A stretch of DNA of 64,000 nucleotides from Bryum argenteum (GCA_037043015.1 CM073329.1:15144648-15208647), one strand, 5' to 3'. Positions 10,710 through 23,910 are shown, counted from the first letter of the stretch. Program-made: numbers and translations. Notes: generated from the sequence alone by a model not told the origin.

Positions 10710-13700
10710 ATGGCGGAAGGCCCTTGTGATGGCCGTCTGCTCAACGACGCATCGCCTCGTCAAAATACTCCATCTTTGGAATCGGATCTCTCAACTGCAT
10801 CAGATGGAGGTGGTGTCCCTGTTCAGATGCACAAGGTGGTGGATCACAGTAGTGATGAAATCTGTGGCGAGACTGTTCCCTATGATGCACCAGGAGGTGG
10901 AGGTGCAGGAGGGGAAGGAGGGGAATCGTCATCTGCGATTCACACACCAGGACAGTAAGTCGACATTTCCATTTGCCATTTCCATCTGACAGTGTCGCTC
11001 TCTTTCAAGTGTTGCATTACCGCCAAGTTAGAAGACTAGAGCATGTCACAGGGGCAAGGTGGACTGCTCAACAATCTAGAAGCTCAGAGTAACAAATCTG
11101 TATCGACGTGTGAGTAATTGTTGTGCATGGGCAAAGTATTAAAAATATTAAACTGGAATCATCATTTATGAAATGGATTTTAGAATCTGGACTTGTAGGT
11201 GCTTCTAAAATGACACCCTAAAATGTTTATTGTGAGTTTATTGAAAATCGAATTTTGAAACTATCCTGTACGGTTTAAAACCTTGGGAACCATTGTTGGA
11301 TGTGCATCATTTTTTAGCAGTCCACCTTACCAACAAAGTCTCTATTTCGAGGACTTATCGTATCTAATGCTGGTATAGATCCTAGAATTCTGAGGCTGGA
11401 CCTTCCTAGCTATGGTTGTTACATTCATGTACATACTTGGGGAGATCTTGTGCCCTGTATGAACGTCTAATTTTATGGAGTCCAATAATATGCTTAGGAT
11501 CCATGTTAGACTGCTGTAGTTAGTATATAAAAGATCCATGACACCAGCAGTGAAATTTTATTTATTTTTTATTTTTTTTACTCAATTGAAGGGCTTCCCT
11601 TCCTGCAAAGATAAAGCACATCGAAGATAAAGTACAAGGGTTAACAAGGACTCTGCCAAGTCTGGCAAAGCCGGACATACTTGTGGCAAAGCCACTCGTA
11701 TATCCAGACCAATAGGGAACCACTCACCTTCAAAAGTAACAACTATCCAAGTATAAAATTTCCATGAGAAGGGACAAGCCAGCTTCAAGAATCCATGTGC
11801 CGCCATCGGAGGAAACTTCCACTCCAAGTAGCAAGCACTTTATTCATGCACTAGTTCTCTTTAAATTGCTCAATCGGCTCTCCACTCTTCCTGAGTAGGA
11901 TTTTTGATATAGGTTTTCTTAACTTTGTGCCATGCTACTTGGCCATAGTCAATGAAACCCTTTTAAAGAAAAAGCTCTAATTTCTCCTTGGTCCACCTAG
12001 AGTTGTTGAAAGTAGCAATGTTTATCTCTCCCCATATTAAAGTTGAAAGGATTGTGCCTTGATACAGAAGCCAAATTTTGCGTACATGCTTGAATCCGTT
12101 TGGCTTTCTATGGGCAAATTTGCATTGCTTCCAATTAACTTTGCTTTCAGATCAATTAAGAAGTTATAATGTACATTTGGATGAAGAAGCCTAGCACTCC
12201 ACTATTGGTACCGCTCCATTTTAGAGCACTCTCCCTAATCCCTTATGGCATTGATCAAGTGGTGCAGACTTCAAAGCCTTAAACAACACTCGAACGCCAC
12301 ATATCTACGGAAGTTGCAGAGGTCGACGAACTTACTGATGAACAGTAGAAAACAGCGCGAGAGCCAGGAGTTGCGGGCCCGGCAACAGCAGAGGCGGTTT
12401 CGCATGGATTTGCTGAGGCTTAAAGTAAGCGAACAGGTGTTTACTCTTAATATGAATCTTACAGATCTTCCAAGAGTGGACGTGAATTTTTTCCTCACAA
12501 TCGGAAATACAATAGAAAATCTTCCAAGTTGAATTTAAAAAAATCAATTTACTCTTTATTCATTAGAAATTTTGGAATCGGAAGCATAAGGGCATGTATA
12601 TCATAGGGCATAGGTCGGGCATAGAAACATGTGTTTCCAGTCTTAATTCTCATCATATGGTCAATCATTTGTGAGCAAGAATCACTCATTGTGATAAAGA
12701 CACCAAGTTTGTGTGTTTGAGACCATTAATGAGTATTATCTCGGGTAGTTTTGTGCTCGGTCTAACACAGGTTGTCAGAGTGGTCAATATTGAACCTACC
12801 ATGTACTACACCATAGTAATCTCAATTTTGAAGTGAAGTCAAAGAGTCATTCTAAGAGAAGAATCATTTGTTAGTTGTCATTTAAGAGGAGAGTTTTCAT
12901 ATTGAAATGGTAGCCTTAAATGTAGGGATTAACTAAGAAGGTTTTATTAACCTTCAAAATGTAAGAACTTATTAAACAAATTTATCCTTATATCACCTTC
13001 TTTCAAGTGAATAACAATAGAAGCTAAAGCTATATTTTTTAAGCTCCCTACAAATCACTTTAGGTTCTGTAACTTTTGGTTATACTTCGAATTAACTTTG
13101 TTATAACTATACTATCGTAACTTTCAAATCAACTCCAATTTAACTTCTACACAAATATATCTCAAAAAATCACAACACCTAATGAAAAATGGCGTTTTTC
13201 CCAACTTGTTCACTACGATTACGAATGTCCTAATTGACTTAATTGTGACTCAATTTTGAATATTAAATGCATTTTAGTCAAAGTAAACAAGTTGTAAAGA
13301 ACACAAATATTTTCTAATGGATATTTGCACATTGAATATTATGTTTTCAATTTAAGAACGTATAGATTCAATGTGGCATGTATCTTCAAGACAACATATT
13401 TTTAATTTCACGTGGAAAATTAATGTTGAACATCTAGGACATATTTTAAGTGGGACTCTAAGTTCAATCCGGTTGAATAATTAGTGATGTCAAAGTGCCA
13501 TTTCGATGTGAAATCATGTAGAATGATATTGGTTGTGTTGTATATTCGTGAGCCAGGTTTCGCCCATCCAGTTGCTCACTTTGTCCGTAAGCTGTTGAGT
13601 TTGTATGGTTTACAGTATATATATGCCTTTCTTTGCATGATGTAATTTTCGATCAATCAGCCAGTTTTAATGCATTTTTCTGCCCTATTTTTTGTGACAA

Positions 13701-15807
13701 ATTACAATTTACTAAAGTTGAGGTTATCTTGGTATGCTTGTTTGCTTACAGGTGTGGCATCAGCTGCTGCTTATTACTGCCTTGTGGATATTCATACTCA
13801 CGAATTTTTCACTTCTCTTATGTACCGTGGGGATTGTGCATACTGTGTTATTGGGGCACTTGATCGAGGATATTTATATGCCGCTGGGGTCACATACCAT
13901 TCGGAAGTACCACTTTTGGGGACTTGTGGGAACTATCCTCAAGTTCAATAAAGCTCTGGCTTTGAATTTTGCTGATTTCACGAGAAGAATGATTCCACAG
14001 CTTGCTCCGTGTAATGCTCTTCAAGATGATGTTGGTTGTACTGCAACAACTTCCACATTCATAGCCAGAACTACTAGTGCATATGGTTTTAATGACGGAT
14101 TTGTGGACATTGATGATCGATACAAACAGGGGTTACATTCTTCTAAGTTTCATCATTTCAAAATTGGTGGAGGATTAGTGTCTGTTACAAAGGTTTCTGA
14201 GGATCAATACAGGTTCACATGTGAAGCACGGAGTAGATTCTTGGAAGATTTTATGGTTGTAACAGATTGGGAAAGCATTGCAAGAGTTTTGAGTATTCTT
14301 AGGCTTTGGGAAGCTTCACCCAAGGTTGGTGTGGTTGAGGATCTTACATCATGGAGAGGTGATATCTACTGTCACGCTTTGAACGTCAAAGAGATAGTGG
14401 AAGGTGTGCTCAAATCCCCCGACTACTTTTCTATTTTTCACTTGTTAGAAGAAAAAAGATTTTTTGTCGGTTGTGGCTCATCTACCTTCAATGGAACACA
14501 TGCATTGACATATTTCCTTTCACTTATGGGAGCCGTTACTTGTTATTACCAACTCAAGGAGAGTTACCCTAAGGTTGCGACTGGAAGCCTTGTGATACTG
14601 AGTGGTATACCAGTCCTCATCATCATCATGGAAATCTTGGGGCCCTTATTCACGCGAAGTTTTTATTATTGGCTGTTCACTCTATTTTGCTGCAATAACA
14701 CAAATCGGAGGCTTCAACTTTATATTTGGCTGAACCAAAGTGGCTCTCTCTTGCCTTATTGTGATGACTTTGAACCAGATCAATTGCTACTTGAAGATGG
14801 TAAAGTAGATGTGATTTGTCTTCCTAAAAGTGTATACAAGTCTAGAGAACCGTTTGGAGTTCCTTTTGCAGAGACAAGAAGTCCCGACTGGACAAGCTTT
14901 CCCAAGATCAATATTGATAATCTGGAAAAACATAGTGCTGTTGGTGGTCCTTGGACTAGTATCACTCCAAATAACAAGACCATCAAGTACAAGTTGTTCA
15001 AAGCTCTTGACAATCCTGATGACAAATATGACGTGGTAACATTCACGATGAAGTTTATATATTCAATGGACTATTCAAGGGTGATCAATGTCAGAAGCGA
15101 GTTTGATCAAACTCAAACAGGAGGCAAAGTGTATACTGTAGTATCGTTCAATGGAAAGGTGACATCTTACAATTGGTCTGTGAGTAGCTTTCATCTATTT
15201 GTTTATCTTCTGCTTATGTGGGGAACCACGAAGCATGGGGTGATAGAAAGCTATGAGAATTTTATGTTTAAAACCTATTATCATGTATTTAGCGTACATG
15301 GCTTAGCGGAGCATATAGAGAAGCACGGGTTAGAGACATATCTTGTTTTGAAAGCTGGTCAAACTACAGAACCAGTTCGTACCATCTCACGACCGGTACT
15401 TGCTGAAAAGAAAGTTGTCGGTGTCATCACAGAACGTTGCAGCTGGTTTCAGGTACCTTGTAAGACCGCCCTGGGGCAGCATTCCCTTGGTTCAGTCTCA
15501 GGTTCAGTATGATGAAATCCACTCTTCTTTGAGTTATATATACTAAAAATAAAGTATATCGATTTGAAATCATAGTGGGAGCAGTTCATGAATGCAAGTT
15601 AGACTTATGATGCAACCTAGTCTCTACTAAGACACTTTCAGGTCTGTCTGAACGTCATGGGCCATGTACAAAGTCCTTCAGTATTTTGCAAGGTCACGTT
15701 TGCATATGCTGACTTTCTATGACTACTATGTTGGATTTCTTGTTGCGCAGGTCAATTTGATCACCATGGATCGAGGTCAGGCTCTCTGCTGTTACCATTT
15801 CAGATGA
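10710..15807 (+). CDS. Multi-exon gene, unrecognised multi-pass membrane protein
   Basis: The start ATG at 10710 has A at -3 and G at +4. Exon 1 (10710-10954) encodes an acidic, Ser/Gly-rich, probably disordered N-terminus and ends at donor GTAAGT. A basic Arg/Gln-rich exon, about 12320-12424, ends in phase 0 at donor GTAAGC. The main exon 13752-15452 begins in phase 0 after a CAG acceptor and encodes 567 residues. Hydrophobic stretches lie at about residues 3-40, 247-265, 280-315 and 478-492 of that exon. It ends at CAG before GTACCT, and a last exon 15751-15807 reaches TGA. An alternative donor at 15460 would give a longer C-terminus. The join from exon 1 to the basic exon is uncertain: it is in frame only with a weak GAG acceptor (12322) or through an extra exon near 11041-11100. 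I do not recognise the family; no function is assigned. Confidence 0.6.
11582..12190 (-). pseudogene. Degenerate coding relic in an intron, possibly LINE-derived
   Basis: The minus strand reads as interrupted protein-like sequence. Trp/Lys-rich pieces (FAHRKPNGFKHVRKIWLLYQ, then VAWHKVKKTYIKNPTQEEWR) are separated by stops, followed by an open frame at 11582-11827. The style resembles the C-terminal part of plant LINE reverse-transcriptase proteins, but no catalytic motif is visible, so the assignment is weak. It lies antisense in the gene's long intron. Confidence 0.35.
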
Positions 15808-16389
15808 GCTTAAATTGTGGTAAGAGAAGCTCTGTATGTGCACTCAAAATGAATGCAATCTGGCACTATCTGGTACTAGTATCTGGTCGCCTCTCTTGGG
15901 TCGACCATAATGTGCGAACACTGATTTCAATTGCTTGATTATTTGCTTTGAGGTTTAGGCTTTTTTTTTTAATGATAAATGTAACATCTCAAAACCATTC
16001 TGAAGTTGAGCCCTCAGTGCCAGTGCTGGACATAAACATCTGTATGAGCGTTAAATCAGTTACACAAGCAGCAACATAATTACAACCCGCTAGAGCTCTA
16101 TCAGGTGTTTACATTAGTCAGAACAGAACATGAAAACCTGAACCACAAAGGGAATTCAAATCAAGCATCACCCAATGTGTACAAGTCTCTCTATTTCACA
16201 CAACACACCCTTGAATCTGAGTACCTTTTTTTCTTAATTTCGATCAAAAACAGCAAGGAACTTGCCATTCTCTACTAAAGGATCGGCTGGTTTTATTGGT
16301 CGTGATATGGCGAGGTAGAGGGCTGTAGCCTATCCTTGTATGATCAATACCAATATAAAGGTGAGTGAAGCGGGCCACTTGGGTCATCA
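15808..16389. other. Convergent 3' spacer between two genes
   Basis: Lies between the stop of the membrane-protein gene (+) and the end of germin-like copy A (-). It probably holds both 3' untranslated regions. No other feature seen. Confidence 0.4.
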
Positions 16390-17466
16390 ATAGTGGATGC
16401 CGCATCTCTTTGCGCATTCTTTGTCCAACGATGATTAGGATTTGCAGCAACACTCGTCTGAATCTTTTTGATTTCCTGGTCGCTGAGACCAGTGGTTGCA
16501 CGCACAACACTGAGCAGCAGCTTGAAGAATGTACGTGGACGCCGTGGTTTGAGTTCCAGGGTCGCGATTGGGGAAGCTCGCAATGAACTGCGCCTCCTTG
16601 CACCCCAAGTTTTGAGCAAAATGAATCAGACCTGCCATTGCAGATCAAGTCATACCTGGAATAATGCATTGAACTTGTACGATTGCCTAGCGATGGCGGC
16701 CTCACATAGTTAACTCTAATTCTGTTCGATCGGGGGTGTTTGATACGTAAATTGATGTCTTTGCAAATGCAAAACGGTACAATCGAAAAGTAGTAAAGAT
16801 GGGAAAGTAAGGTATGTCACTTTGCTGATTCATGATAGGAGTGTCTAGAAAAGTTAATTACCTTGAGTAATGATGACGGTTTGGCCTTTCGTTGCGTTTC
16901 CACCGACGAAGCTTCGCCCGCCATTTTCCTCAGCAAAACCAAAGAACAGCACCCCTGACCGAGTCATATCACATTCCAAAGTCACAAATGAGTTCCAAGC
17001 TTCTCAACGATGACAATTGGGATCAATCTCGCATCTTCAACTTTCATTGACTGCAGTGAAAACGCCGTTATAACTCAGAGTTCCAATTGGAAAGGTCGAT
17101 CGCCACAATGAATGGAGAGATGAGGTGAATACCTTCAGTGAGATGAGAGATTTGAGTGGCTCGCGGATGATTGTGGGGCTGGTTGATGGCGCAAGGCCCT
17201 ACTGTCACCAGGTTCTGAGCGGCGCCATCGCCGGGCAGAGTGGCGAGAGCGGTGTTAAAGTCCACGAACATGGGACGCAAGCTGCCGAACGGCGTCACAT
17301 CCGCGATCCTCTGGAACTTGAAGATGAAATCGTCGTTGTCGAATGCCTGCCGTTGCCTCAGCTCGGGGATGAAGTCCAGGTCATCCATGTTGGTCGTAGC
17401 CAGAGCGCCATGGAGGCAGAAACTGCTCACGATCACGCTAACAATCAACAGTGTCACTGCAGCCAT
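16390..17466 (-). pseudogene. Germin-like protein, copy A, frameshifted last exon
   Basis: Three exons match copies B-D: 17133-17466, 16862-16954 and 16390-16631. The start ATG is at 17466, in a GCCATGG context. Exon 1 encodes a signal peptide and the first cupin half, with box-1 HNHPRATQ: both His are present, but Gln replaces the metal-binding Glu. Exon 2 ends IITQ where the other copies have IIPQ, so the box-2 Pro is lost. In exon 3 a 4-base insertion near TCCACGTAC shifts the frame to a stop at about 16435. A later 1-base loss would return the frame but lies beyond that stop. The product would be about 208 residues with an unrelated tail. It is probably a pseudogene or null allele; a sequencing error is the alternative. 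Confidence 0.8.
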
Positions 17467-17577
17467 GGCTAGCAACTCTCCCGATCAATCGAGTAACTGA
17501 TGTGGGTTGCGATCGATCGAGGATCTGATCGAACTCTCTGCAAGTTGGATAGACTCCTAGATGCTTCTCTGTGCTGG

Positions 17578-17588
17578 TTTTATAAATA
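17578..17588 (-). promoter_or_regulatory. TATA box of germin-like copy A
   Basis: On the minus strand TATTTATAAAA lies about 112 bases upstream of the ATG at 17466, a spacing close to the TATA boxes of copies B and C. Confidence 0.5.
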
Positions 17589-17591
17589 CAG

Positions 17592-19400
17592 TATTTGTCT
17601 TTCGTCACTGTCCATGCATGCTTCGCGTCTTCTCTACACCAATTTTTACTCGAGGTCGGCACTATTTTCTCGTTCTCTTTGTATTTTGTTTTGGGATTTA
17701 TTACCATTGCAAGGCTATTATTAAGCCACGAGTTTTTTTTTCATGAATATTTTTGGTACAAGAGTAGTATTGAGACAAAGGTGAACAACTTTCTAGTTAA
17801 TGATTTTATCATTGGAGTGTATGACAAAAAGAATAGACTAAGAGCATATTTTTTCATTGAAAGGAGGTGGAGCTTGGAGCAAATCTTTTAAAAGTATGTG
17901 ACCAACTGACCATATGACCTGCTAGTGCCTACTTGTACGTGTATATGTACAAGTAAATGAAAACTTATACATGCTCAAATTCCTCACCGATTGTGAGATC
18001 ATGAAGTAGGAAAGAATAAATCTTGTATTGCAAAATAAAGTGTCCTGTGAGCTATAAAAACCGCTTTTAAAAGTAAATATGGCTTGAGGCTCTTTAAATT
18101 CTTATTTCTATGAGTAAGGAATATGTTCACATAATTTTACTCTCATAGGATCTAAATGACCCAATGAAATGCTTGATTATTCACATTGAAGTATACTCAA
18201 ATTCAATTTCATGTTTTTATCAACAAACAAACATTTAAAAAGAAATTGAATTCAATATCCAATTTTTTGAATTAGGTTTCAACCTCTAGGAGCCCTATGA
18301 ACCATTTTATGATCAATTTTGAATTTTGAGGAGCTGTAGTAGACTATTTTTTAATTTTTTTTTTTCAAAACTTTAAATTTTTCTCTATAAATTTTTTGTT
18401 TGGTGATTCAAGAACCACATTTACTTCACAAAACCTCATGTGGATTCATAGATTGTTCACAATTAGTCTTCATACACAAACAAGGCAAGGTTCCCTTAGT
18501 GATAATAAACTTGCCATTTGGGGAAAATGATGGTGTTCCTCCTAGGTTATTAAAAGCTATTTTCTTTTGTACCATACAATATGCATTTGGAGAGGTGATT
18601 TTAGCCAGCCATATCAATTTTCATTTACTAATTGTACAAACTATATTTTATAATGATTTTCAAAGTTTTACTCTCTTTAATCTATTGTAGAATAAATAGT
18701 ATCTATTTTTCAGAAATTTAATCATATTGACCTAATTTAAGCATCGTGAAATGTCTTTTCTACTCGATCAGCTGTGAAAAATAGTAAGCCACTCATTCCA
18801 CCACCCCCAAGTACAGTGAAATCCTTAAATGCACAAAAATAGGTGTACATACACTAGTATCGTCTCTAGAATATGAAATGACGTTCCATGAAACTCCTAC
18901 GGAATAGTGTTTACTTCCATGAAACTCCAATGGAATAGGGTCAATGAATGAAATGTGAAGCTTTGGTATTAGAACAATAAACAAATTTATGACGAGTTGC
19001 TTTCAAGGAGGGTGGATGATTCAAGCCACGTCCACCTTGATGGGGAACCAAGCCACAAATGATACCACTGCATTTTATGCATGATTCTGAAAGGGCACCT
19101 CTCAAAGTGCATATTATTTTGTTCTCATTTTATTTTGTACACAAAAGTCGTTGCCAATAACTTATTCAGAAAATTGGGTCCCCCCTCCACTTGGCATGCA
19201 ATGCGAGGGATACTACAAAAAATCTAAAATGAAGTATTTCAAGTTGAGAATAGCGTGATCCTCAAGTTCATTTATTATCAAAGGTTAGTAACAAAGAGAA
19301 TGACAAATACTTGCAGTCTGACATGAGCTTTCAATTCCCTTGACTTCCTGAGTCCCTTTATTGTTGAAACTTTAACAAGTTTTAAGGTCGAATTCCCTAA
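17592..19400. other. AT-rich intergenic stretch, nothing recognised
   Basis: Poly-T and poly-A runs and short open frames only (for example 18400-18690). No domain, RNA gene or clear transposon end seen. Confidence 0.4.
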
Positions 19401-19788
19401 AGGTACGTTCCCACTTGGCCTTAGAGGTGGTGTTAGAAGGTGGTCTTATCTCCTTAAAAGAGTGTGTGTCCACACCTACATTCTTTAGTAATTACCAATC
19501 CTACATGGATGCCCACATGGCACACTCTAAAACTTGGAGGACAAAAAAAATATTAGCTAGTATTTGGGAGGACAAAAGATAGTTGAGCATTAGTAGGCAA
19601 GTGTTAAGGAAGCACCATAATTAGAAATATTCTCAAGTTTTGAAGACTTAAGAGTGGTCTTAGTTTTCAAGACACTTTTCCAAGCCTCATTGATGAGGCC
19701 TTCCCTAAGAATAAGGAATTTCCCCAAAATTGTGGAGGTCTTAAGTTTTAATGTATGCTCTTATCAAAGGCCAGGTGGGAAGGGGCCT
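19401..19788. mobile_element. Imperfect MITE, 388 bases, TAA target duplication
   Basis: The left end AGGTACGTTCCCACTTGGCC pairs imperfectly with the right end GGCCAGGTGGGAAGGGGCCT. The direct repeat TAA flanks it (19398-19400 and 19789-19791). The TAA target and G-rich ends fit an old PIF/Tourist-type element. Confidence 0.5.
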
Positions 19789-19791
19789 TAA

Positions 19792-20449
19792 AACCACCAA
19801 CTTAAGCTTTTGCGAGGTTTTTTTAGAATGGTTATTTTTGGGGTATATTTTTCCCATGTAGGAAAGAATTTCTCTCATAGGATGCAAATTTTTTCAAAAT
19901 TTAACTCCCATTACATAAATAAATATAAATTTTCAAAGCCAAAAGTACTTGGTGACCCAAAACTAATATGTAGACTTTCCCATTGTCTCACCTAGCTGGT
20001 ACAAATTTCCATTCATGATTCGACCCAAAACCACCAGCTTTTTTATTGTTTTGATTGATAAGTTTGAATTGAGTGTTCTGACAATGCTAGTTCAGGCTAG
20101 GTGCGGTTATGGGGAGACCTATAGGTTGATATTGGGGGTGCTGGTGGTTTTAGGTACTTCTACCATAATCAGAGGCAAATACTTCAAGAAGTCTAGAAAG
20201 TAGAAAATATTCTTGTAGTGTAGATGAAGCATTATGAAACTTTTAGCCGTCGAAGGAAAAAGAGGACAATTCATAAATTAATTAAATTCTTTGTTGACTT
20301 GTCTGACTTGAAACATCACGATCTTGAAGCCTGGACAATTTAATTATTTTTGAAATGGATATGCACTTCCCTCATCTTGTTAGAAAATTTGTCAATGACA
20401 ACATTGTTTGCTTTCGGAAGACTGAGTATGGCATGGGGCATTGATCTTC
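19792..20449. other. Intergenic, nothing recognised
   Basis: Short open frames without family features. No repeat ends identified. Confidence 0.35.
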
Positions 20450-20790
20450 TCGAAGATGAGGTGCACACTAATCGGTGTATGTTGCTAGGCACCACAAGCC
20501 TTGGCTTGGTGATTGAAGCTCATGGCCAGCAATGAGTAGGTTGTGGTATCTATTCCCCATGCCGGCATGGTGCTCACAGCTCACCACCATGATCCACCCA
20601 AGTATGGTATGGGGTCCTTGGACCTTGTTGTATGGGTACCTCAAAGCCCTTCGGGGGAATATTATGGCAAGTTTCTTCAAGGCACTAGTAACTAGTTAGA
20701 AACTAGTGTAGTTATAGAGTTCACCCTCAAAAGGGGTAGTAGTATTGTCCCAATTTCCCCTTGTCATGTGGGCATCGGGTTATTAGCATT
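20450..20790 (+). repeat. Dispersed repeat R, copy 1 (holds an empty TTAA-element site)
   Basis: Aligns with 63480-63690 (same strand) and with 62390-63010 (opposite strand, interrupted by a TTAA element). Shared blocks include GGCACTAGTAACTAG, GGTACCTCAAAGCCCTT and GCCGGCATG. At 20641-20644 the sequence GGTACC-TCAA-AGCCC is the unoccupied counterpart of the site filled at 62511-62869. Confidence 0.65.
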
Positions 20791-23066
20791 ACAAGCGGAC
20801 ACTTCATTCACGCTGGCCCCTTAGAAAGGGACTCGAGTTTCTATCTATGTGTATTTTGCTCATACAGCTGTTTGTTTTGTTTTTATTTTAAGCTTGAATC
20901 CAAAAGCTCCTTGTGTTTTAAGTAGCTCAAGAACTGAAAATTACTTTTTCCACAAGTGGGTACATATTGTGTTGATAAATAGTAGATGGAGTTACTTTAG
21001 AATAATACTCAGGAAGGTGATTTCAACTCTTAATAGGTCTGAGCGTGCCACTCCGTCCAATATATTATGTTTTTTGTGTATTTCTATGTCTTCCAGTCCG
21101 TACCTTGGAGTCTACTTTAAAAGGAAATTTCGTATTTAAACAAATAGCTTTCTATTGATACATTGCTAGCTCCATTTGGTGACATACCCTCTGATCTACA
21201 AGAATTTTAGTGTGGAATTATGGAAACACGTACAAGAAGCCAAACCCAAATTGCAATCAATTGGCTCAAAGATTTACTCCGCATCTATATAGATTTTGAG
21301 GCATGTATACGCTTCTAATCAGTGTTGAAATTGAGGTATGGTGTCATCCACATTTTTCTAAAAATATCATGCAAGAGCCTACAACTAATGCAAAATTCAT
21401 GTTGGTAGTATTTTTACTTCAAAGTAAAAAGGATAGTTTTGTAGCCTATTTTGCGCACTAAAACGCTCAGATTTTGCAATCTATAAGGTCATGTGAGACA
21501 AGTTTTGATCCGCATGATCTACAACAAGTCTATTACAAGTTTGTACGGTTGAGATCTAAATACCTTATCTTCATTTTCATTTGCTTCACTTTCTTCAAAA
21601 ATAAGTTAACTCCTAAAAATACCCCAAGGACGTTTAGGGGTTAAGACACTTCTTAAAAGAAATAAAATTTGATTAATTCCTACTACTGTAGTACTAAGGA
21701 GCTTTAGCGGTTAACCTCAAATAATCCAAGAAATCCAAAATGACTTTGTACCATTTGGGGCAACCTTGATGAAGGGAATAAAATGGATATTATTGCATAA
21801 TATTCTTAGTGAAGGTTCCTATACTACAAAGGGTATGTGGGAAAAGAATTGCAAAATCAAATTTGTGTTCTTAAAGTTTCTTTTGCAAAATTAGTTTTCA
21901 AGCCCAGGAGGAGCAAAATAAACTTTTCATTTTGAGCTTTCTTTTAGAATTAAGATCTTGCGGTAAAGTATATAAAATTAAGAAACATTCTAACCATTCC
22001 TTAATAGGAACAAGGTGATAGAAAATTGTAGTTTTTGGTTTTGGAGGTCCCAAAAACTCTTGGATTTTTAGAGGTTAAATTTCCAAGAATAACTTCAAAT
22101 ACTACTAGAAATCTCATCCAAGATTTTGTTTGGAAAAACATGTCCAAAGTGACATAAAATATTAATCCTAAAAAAAACCATTTTGTTTTTGGAAGCTCAA
22201 AATTTCAAAACTGCTTTCATTGACCACTATGTACTATTAGGGGTAGGTACAAAAGAGTCGATCAAAGGCTACCGCTAGTGACTTCAACCTCCAGTCAACT
22301 CTGTAGAGATATATGTTGTGTTCTCGGAGTCGATGGAGATTCTAACCTCTCTATGATGCTATTGATCCTTGTCAAACTAAATTCTCTCACATGTAATGCA
22401 CTCATAAGATTATTGTGTTGACAAACTCTTGTAGTAGCTACAATAGACTCCTCAATCCCATGACTTGGTTCTCCAGTAACTGTGTATTGTTTGCAGCACA
22501 CATGCATGTTGAGCTGAGAATAGATTTTTATATCTATCAGTAGATTCAAGCAAAGTGCACATACGCATTTAAGGTCATATCTCTTATTTTGAGACAAAAG
22601 GATCATTTTGAGACTTTCGCCTTAAAAATTTAGGAACTAATTTGAGACAATCTCGACTTCCTTTGAACTTTTTAATATCAGATTATTGTTAGGTCAACAA
22701 TAACCTCCCATGTATAATAAAAGAGGCAAGATTAGTGAAGAAATTGACGAGAAATATAAAATTGAGGTTTGAATTGAGATTGTGAAAAGTCTGAATTTAA
22801 CGAATATGGTACCAATAATAGATTGCTATTTTTTATCAAATTCATTTTAGGGTGGCAGTTCTACCAACAAGCAATTGCAATCAATAAATTACCAACAAGA
22901 AAACAGTTCACCTGCATCCCAATAACATCATTACGCAAAAAAAAAAAGTCATCAAAAAAATTTCTTAGCTCAAATAATGGCCTTGCAATGATGAAAAGTG
23001 CCAAAAATCTACAAAAGAAGAATAGTCCAATACTAGACCCTTGAAATTTAAACCAATGCCTTATCT
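20791..23066. other. AT-rich intergenic stretch with one tiny TTAA element
   Basis: No gene recognised. Around 22190-22260 a segment resembles 5510-5570. A 31-base TTAA-bounded palindrome at 21610-21640 is listed separately. Confidence 0.35.
21610..21640. mobile_element. 31-base TTAA-bounded palindrome
   Basis: CTCCTAAA at 21610-21617 and TTTAGGGG at 21633-21640 form near-perfect inverted ends, with TTAA directly on both sides (21606-21609 and 21641-21644). It appears to be the terminal remnant of the CCCCTAAA group with almost all interior lost. Confidence 0.45.
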
Positions 23067-23070
23067 CTAA

Positions 23071-23203
23071 CCCCTAAACGCCCTTGGGTCCAAAAAATGC
23101 TTGGTCTTTGAGGAGTTGTCTCTCCTATATTCATTGTTGGATTTTAATTTTGTTTTTGGGTTTAAGGAGAATGATCAGTGTAATATGCACAAGAGTTTAG
23201 GGG
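23071..23203. mobile_element. 133-base element of the CCCCTAAA group
   Basis: The left end CCCCTAAACGCCC follows CTAA (23067-23070). The right end GTTTAGGGG precedes TTAA (23204-23207). The flanks differ by one base, consistent with an aged TTAA duplication. Confidence 0.5.
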
Positions 23204-23589
23204 TTAAGGATAGGGGTTAAGGAGAAGCTCTACGGCGCACCTCTCAGATTACTATATCTGAAATTGGTGAATAACTAATTAGTCTGCCCATCAATTTTTA
23301 TAAAGTTTCACCGTTCCGATATTGAGATACATTTAGTCAAAGTTTGTGTCAAAATGTTTTTGAGCACATCGACCACAATGTGATTTTGTCTTTGGGGGTT
23401 AAGTGGTCTAGAGTATGATATTTTTACACTACCTTGTGTGCTTGATTTTTGATGACATTGCTTAATACTCAAGAATCTTAAAGAACTTGAATTTAAATAA
23501 TAGATTAGGCCTTGCTTTTGAGTGACATCTCTCAACCTTGTCTAGGCACTTTTACCTAGAGCTCCTCCCCTTTCTCTTCTTTCTCTTTC
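23204..23589. other. Intergenic, nothing recognised
   Basis: Short open frames only. A further GGGGTTAA at 23213-23220 may be a stray end of the same transposon group. Confidence 0.35.
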
Positions 23590-23910
23590 AGATTTCAATA
23601 GTCGGACTTTACGTATCAGAAATAAAGCAAATTGGTTTCGGAGATTCCTGTCTAGTGAGTAAATTCCTACAATAGGTCAAACGTATCCTTGAAACTCCTG
23701 TAGAAAACAGGGATGGCAGTCATGGCACTTATGAGTCCAACAAAATTGTCTCTGCACGTGCTGTGTGTGAACAACTCATTGATGTTGATATGGAAGAATG
23801 TGGTCCGCAAGCAACGGCATGTACTTGGTGATGGAACTCACTATTCCCTCCAAAATCATAAAAAAATAAACTGCGGCAGATGCCAGCAACGTCCAAAAAT
23901 TCCGACAAGA

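Noticed and set aside
13670..13951. A second open frame through the start of the large membrane-protein exon
   Set aside because: It stops after 93 codons while the overlapping frame stays open for 567 codons after a good acceptor, with membrane-type composition.
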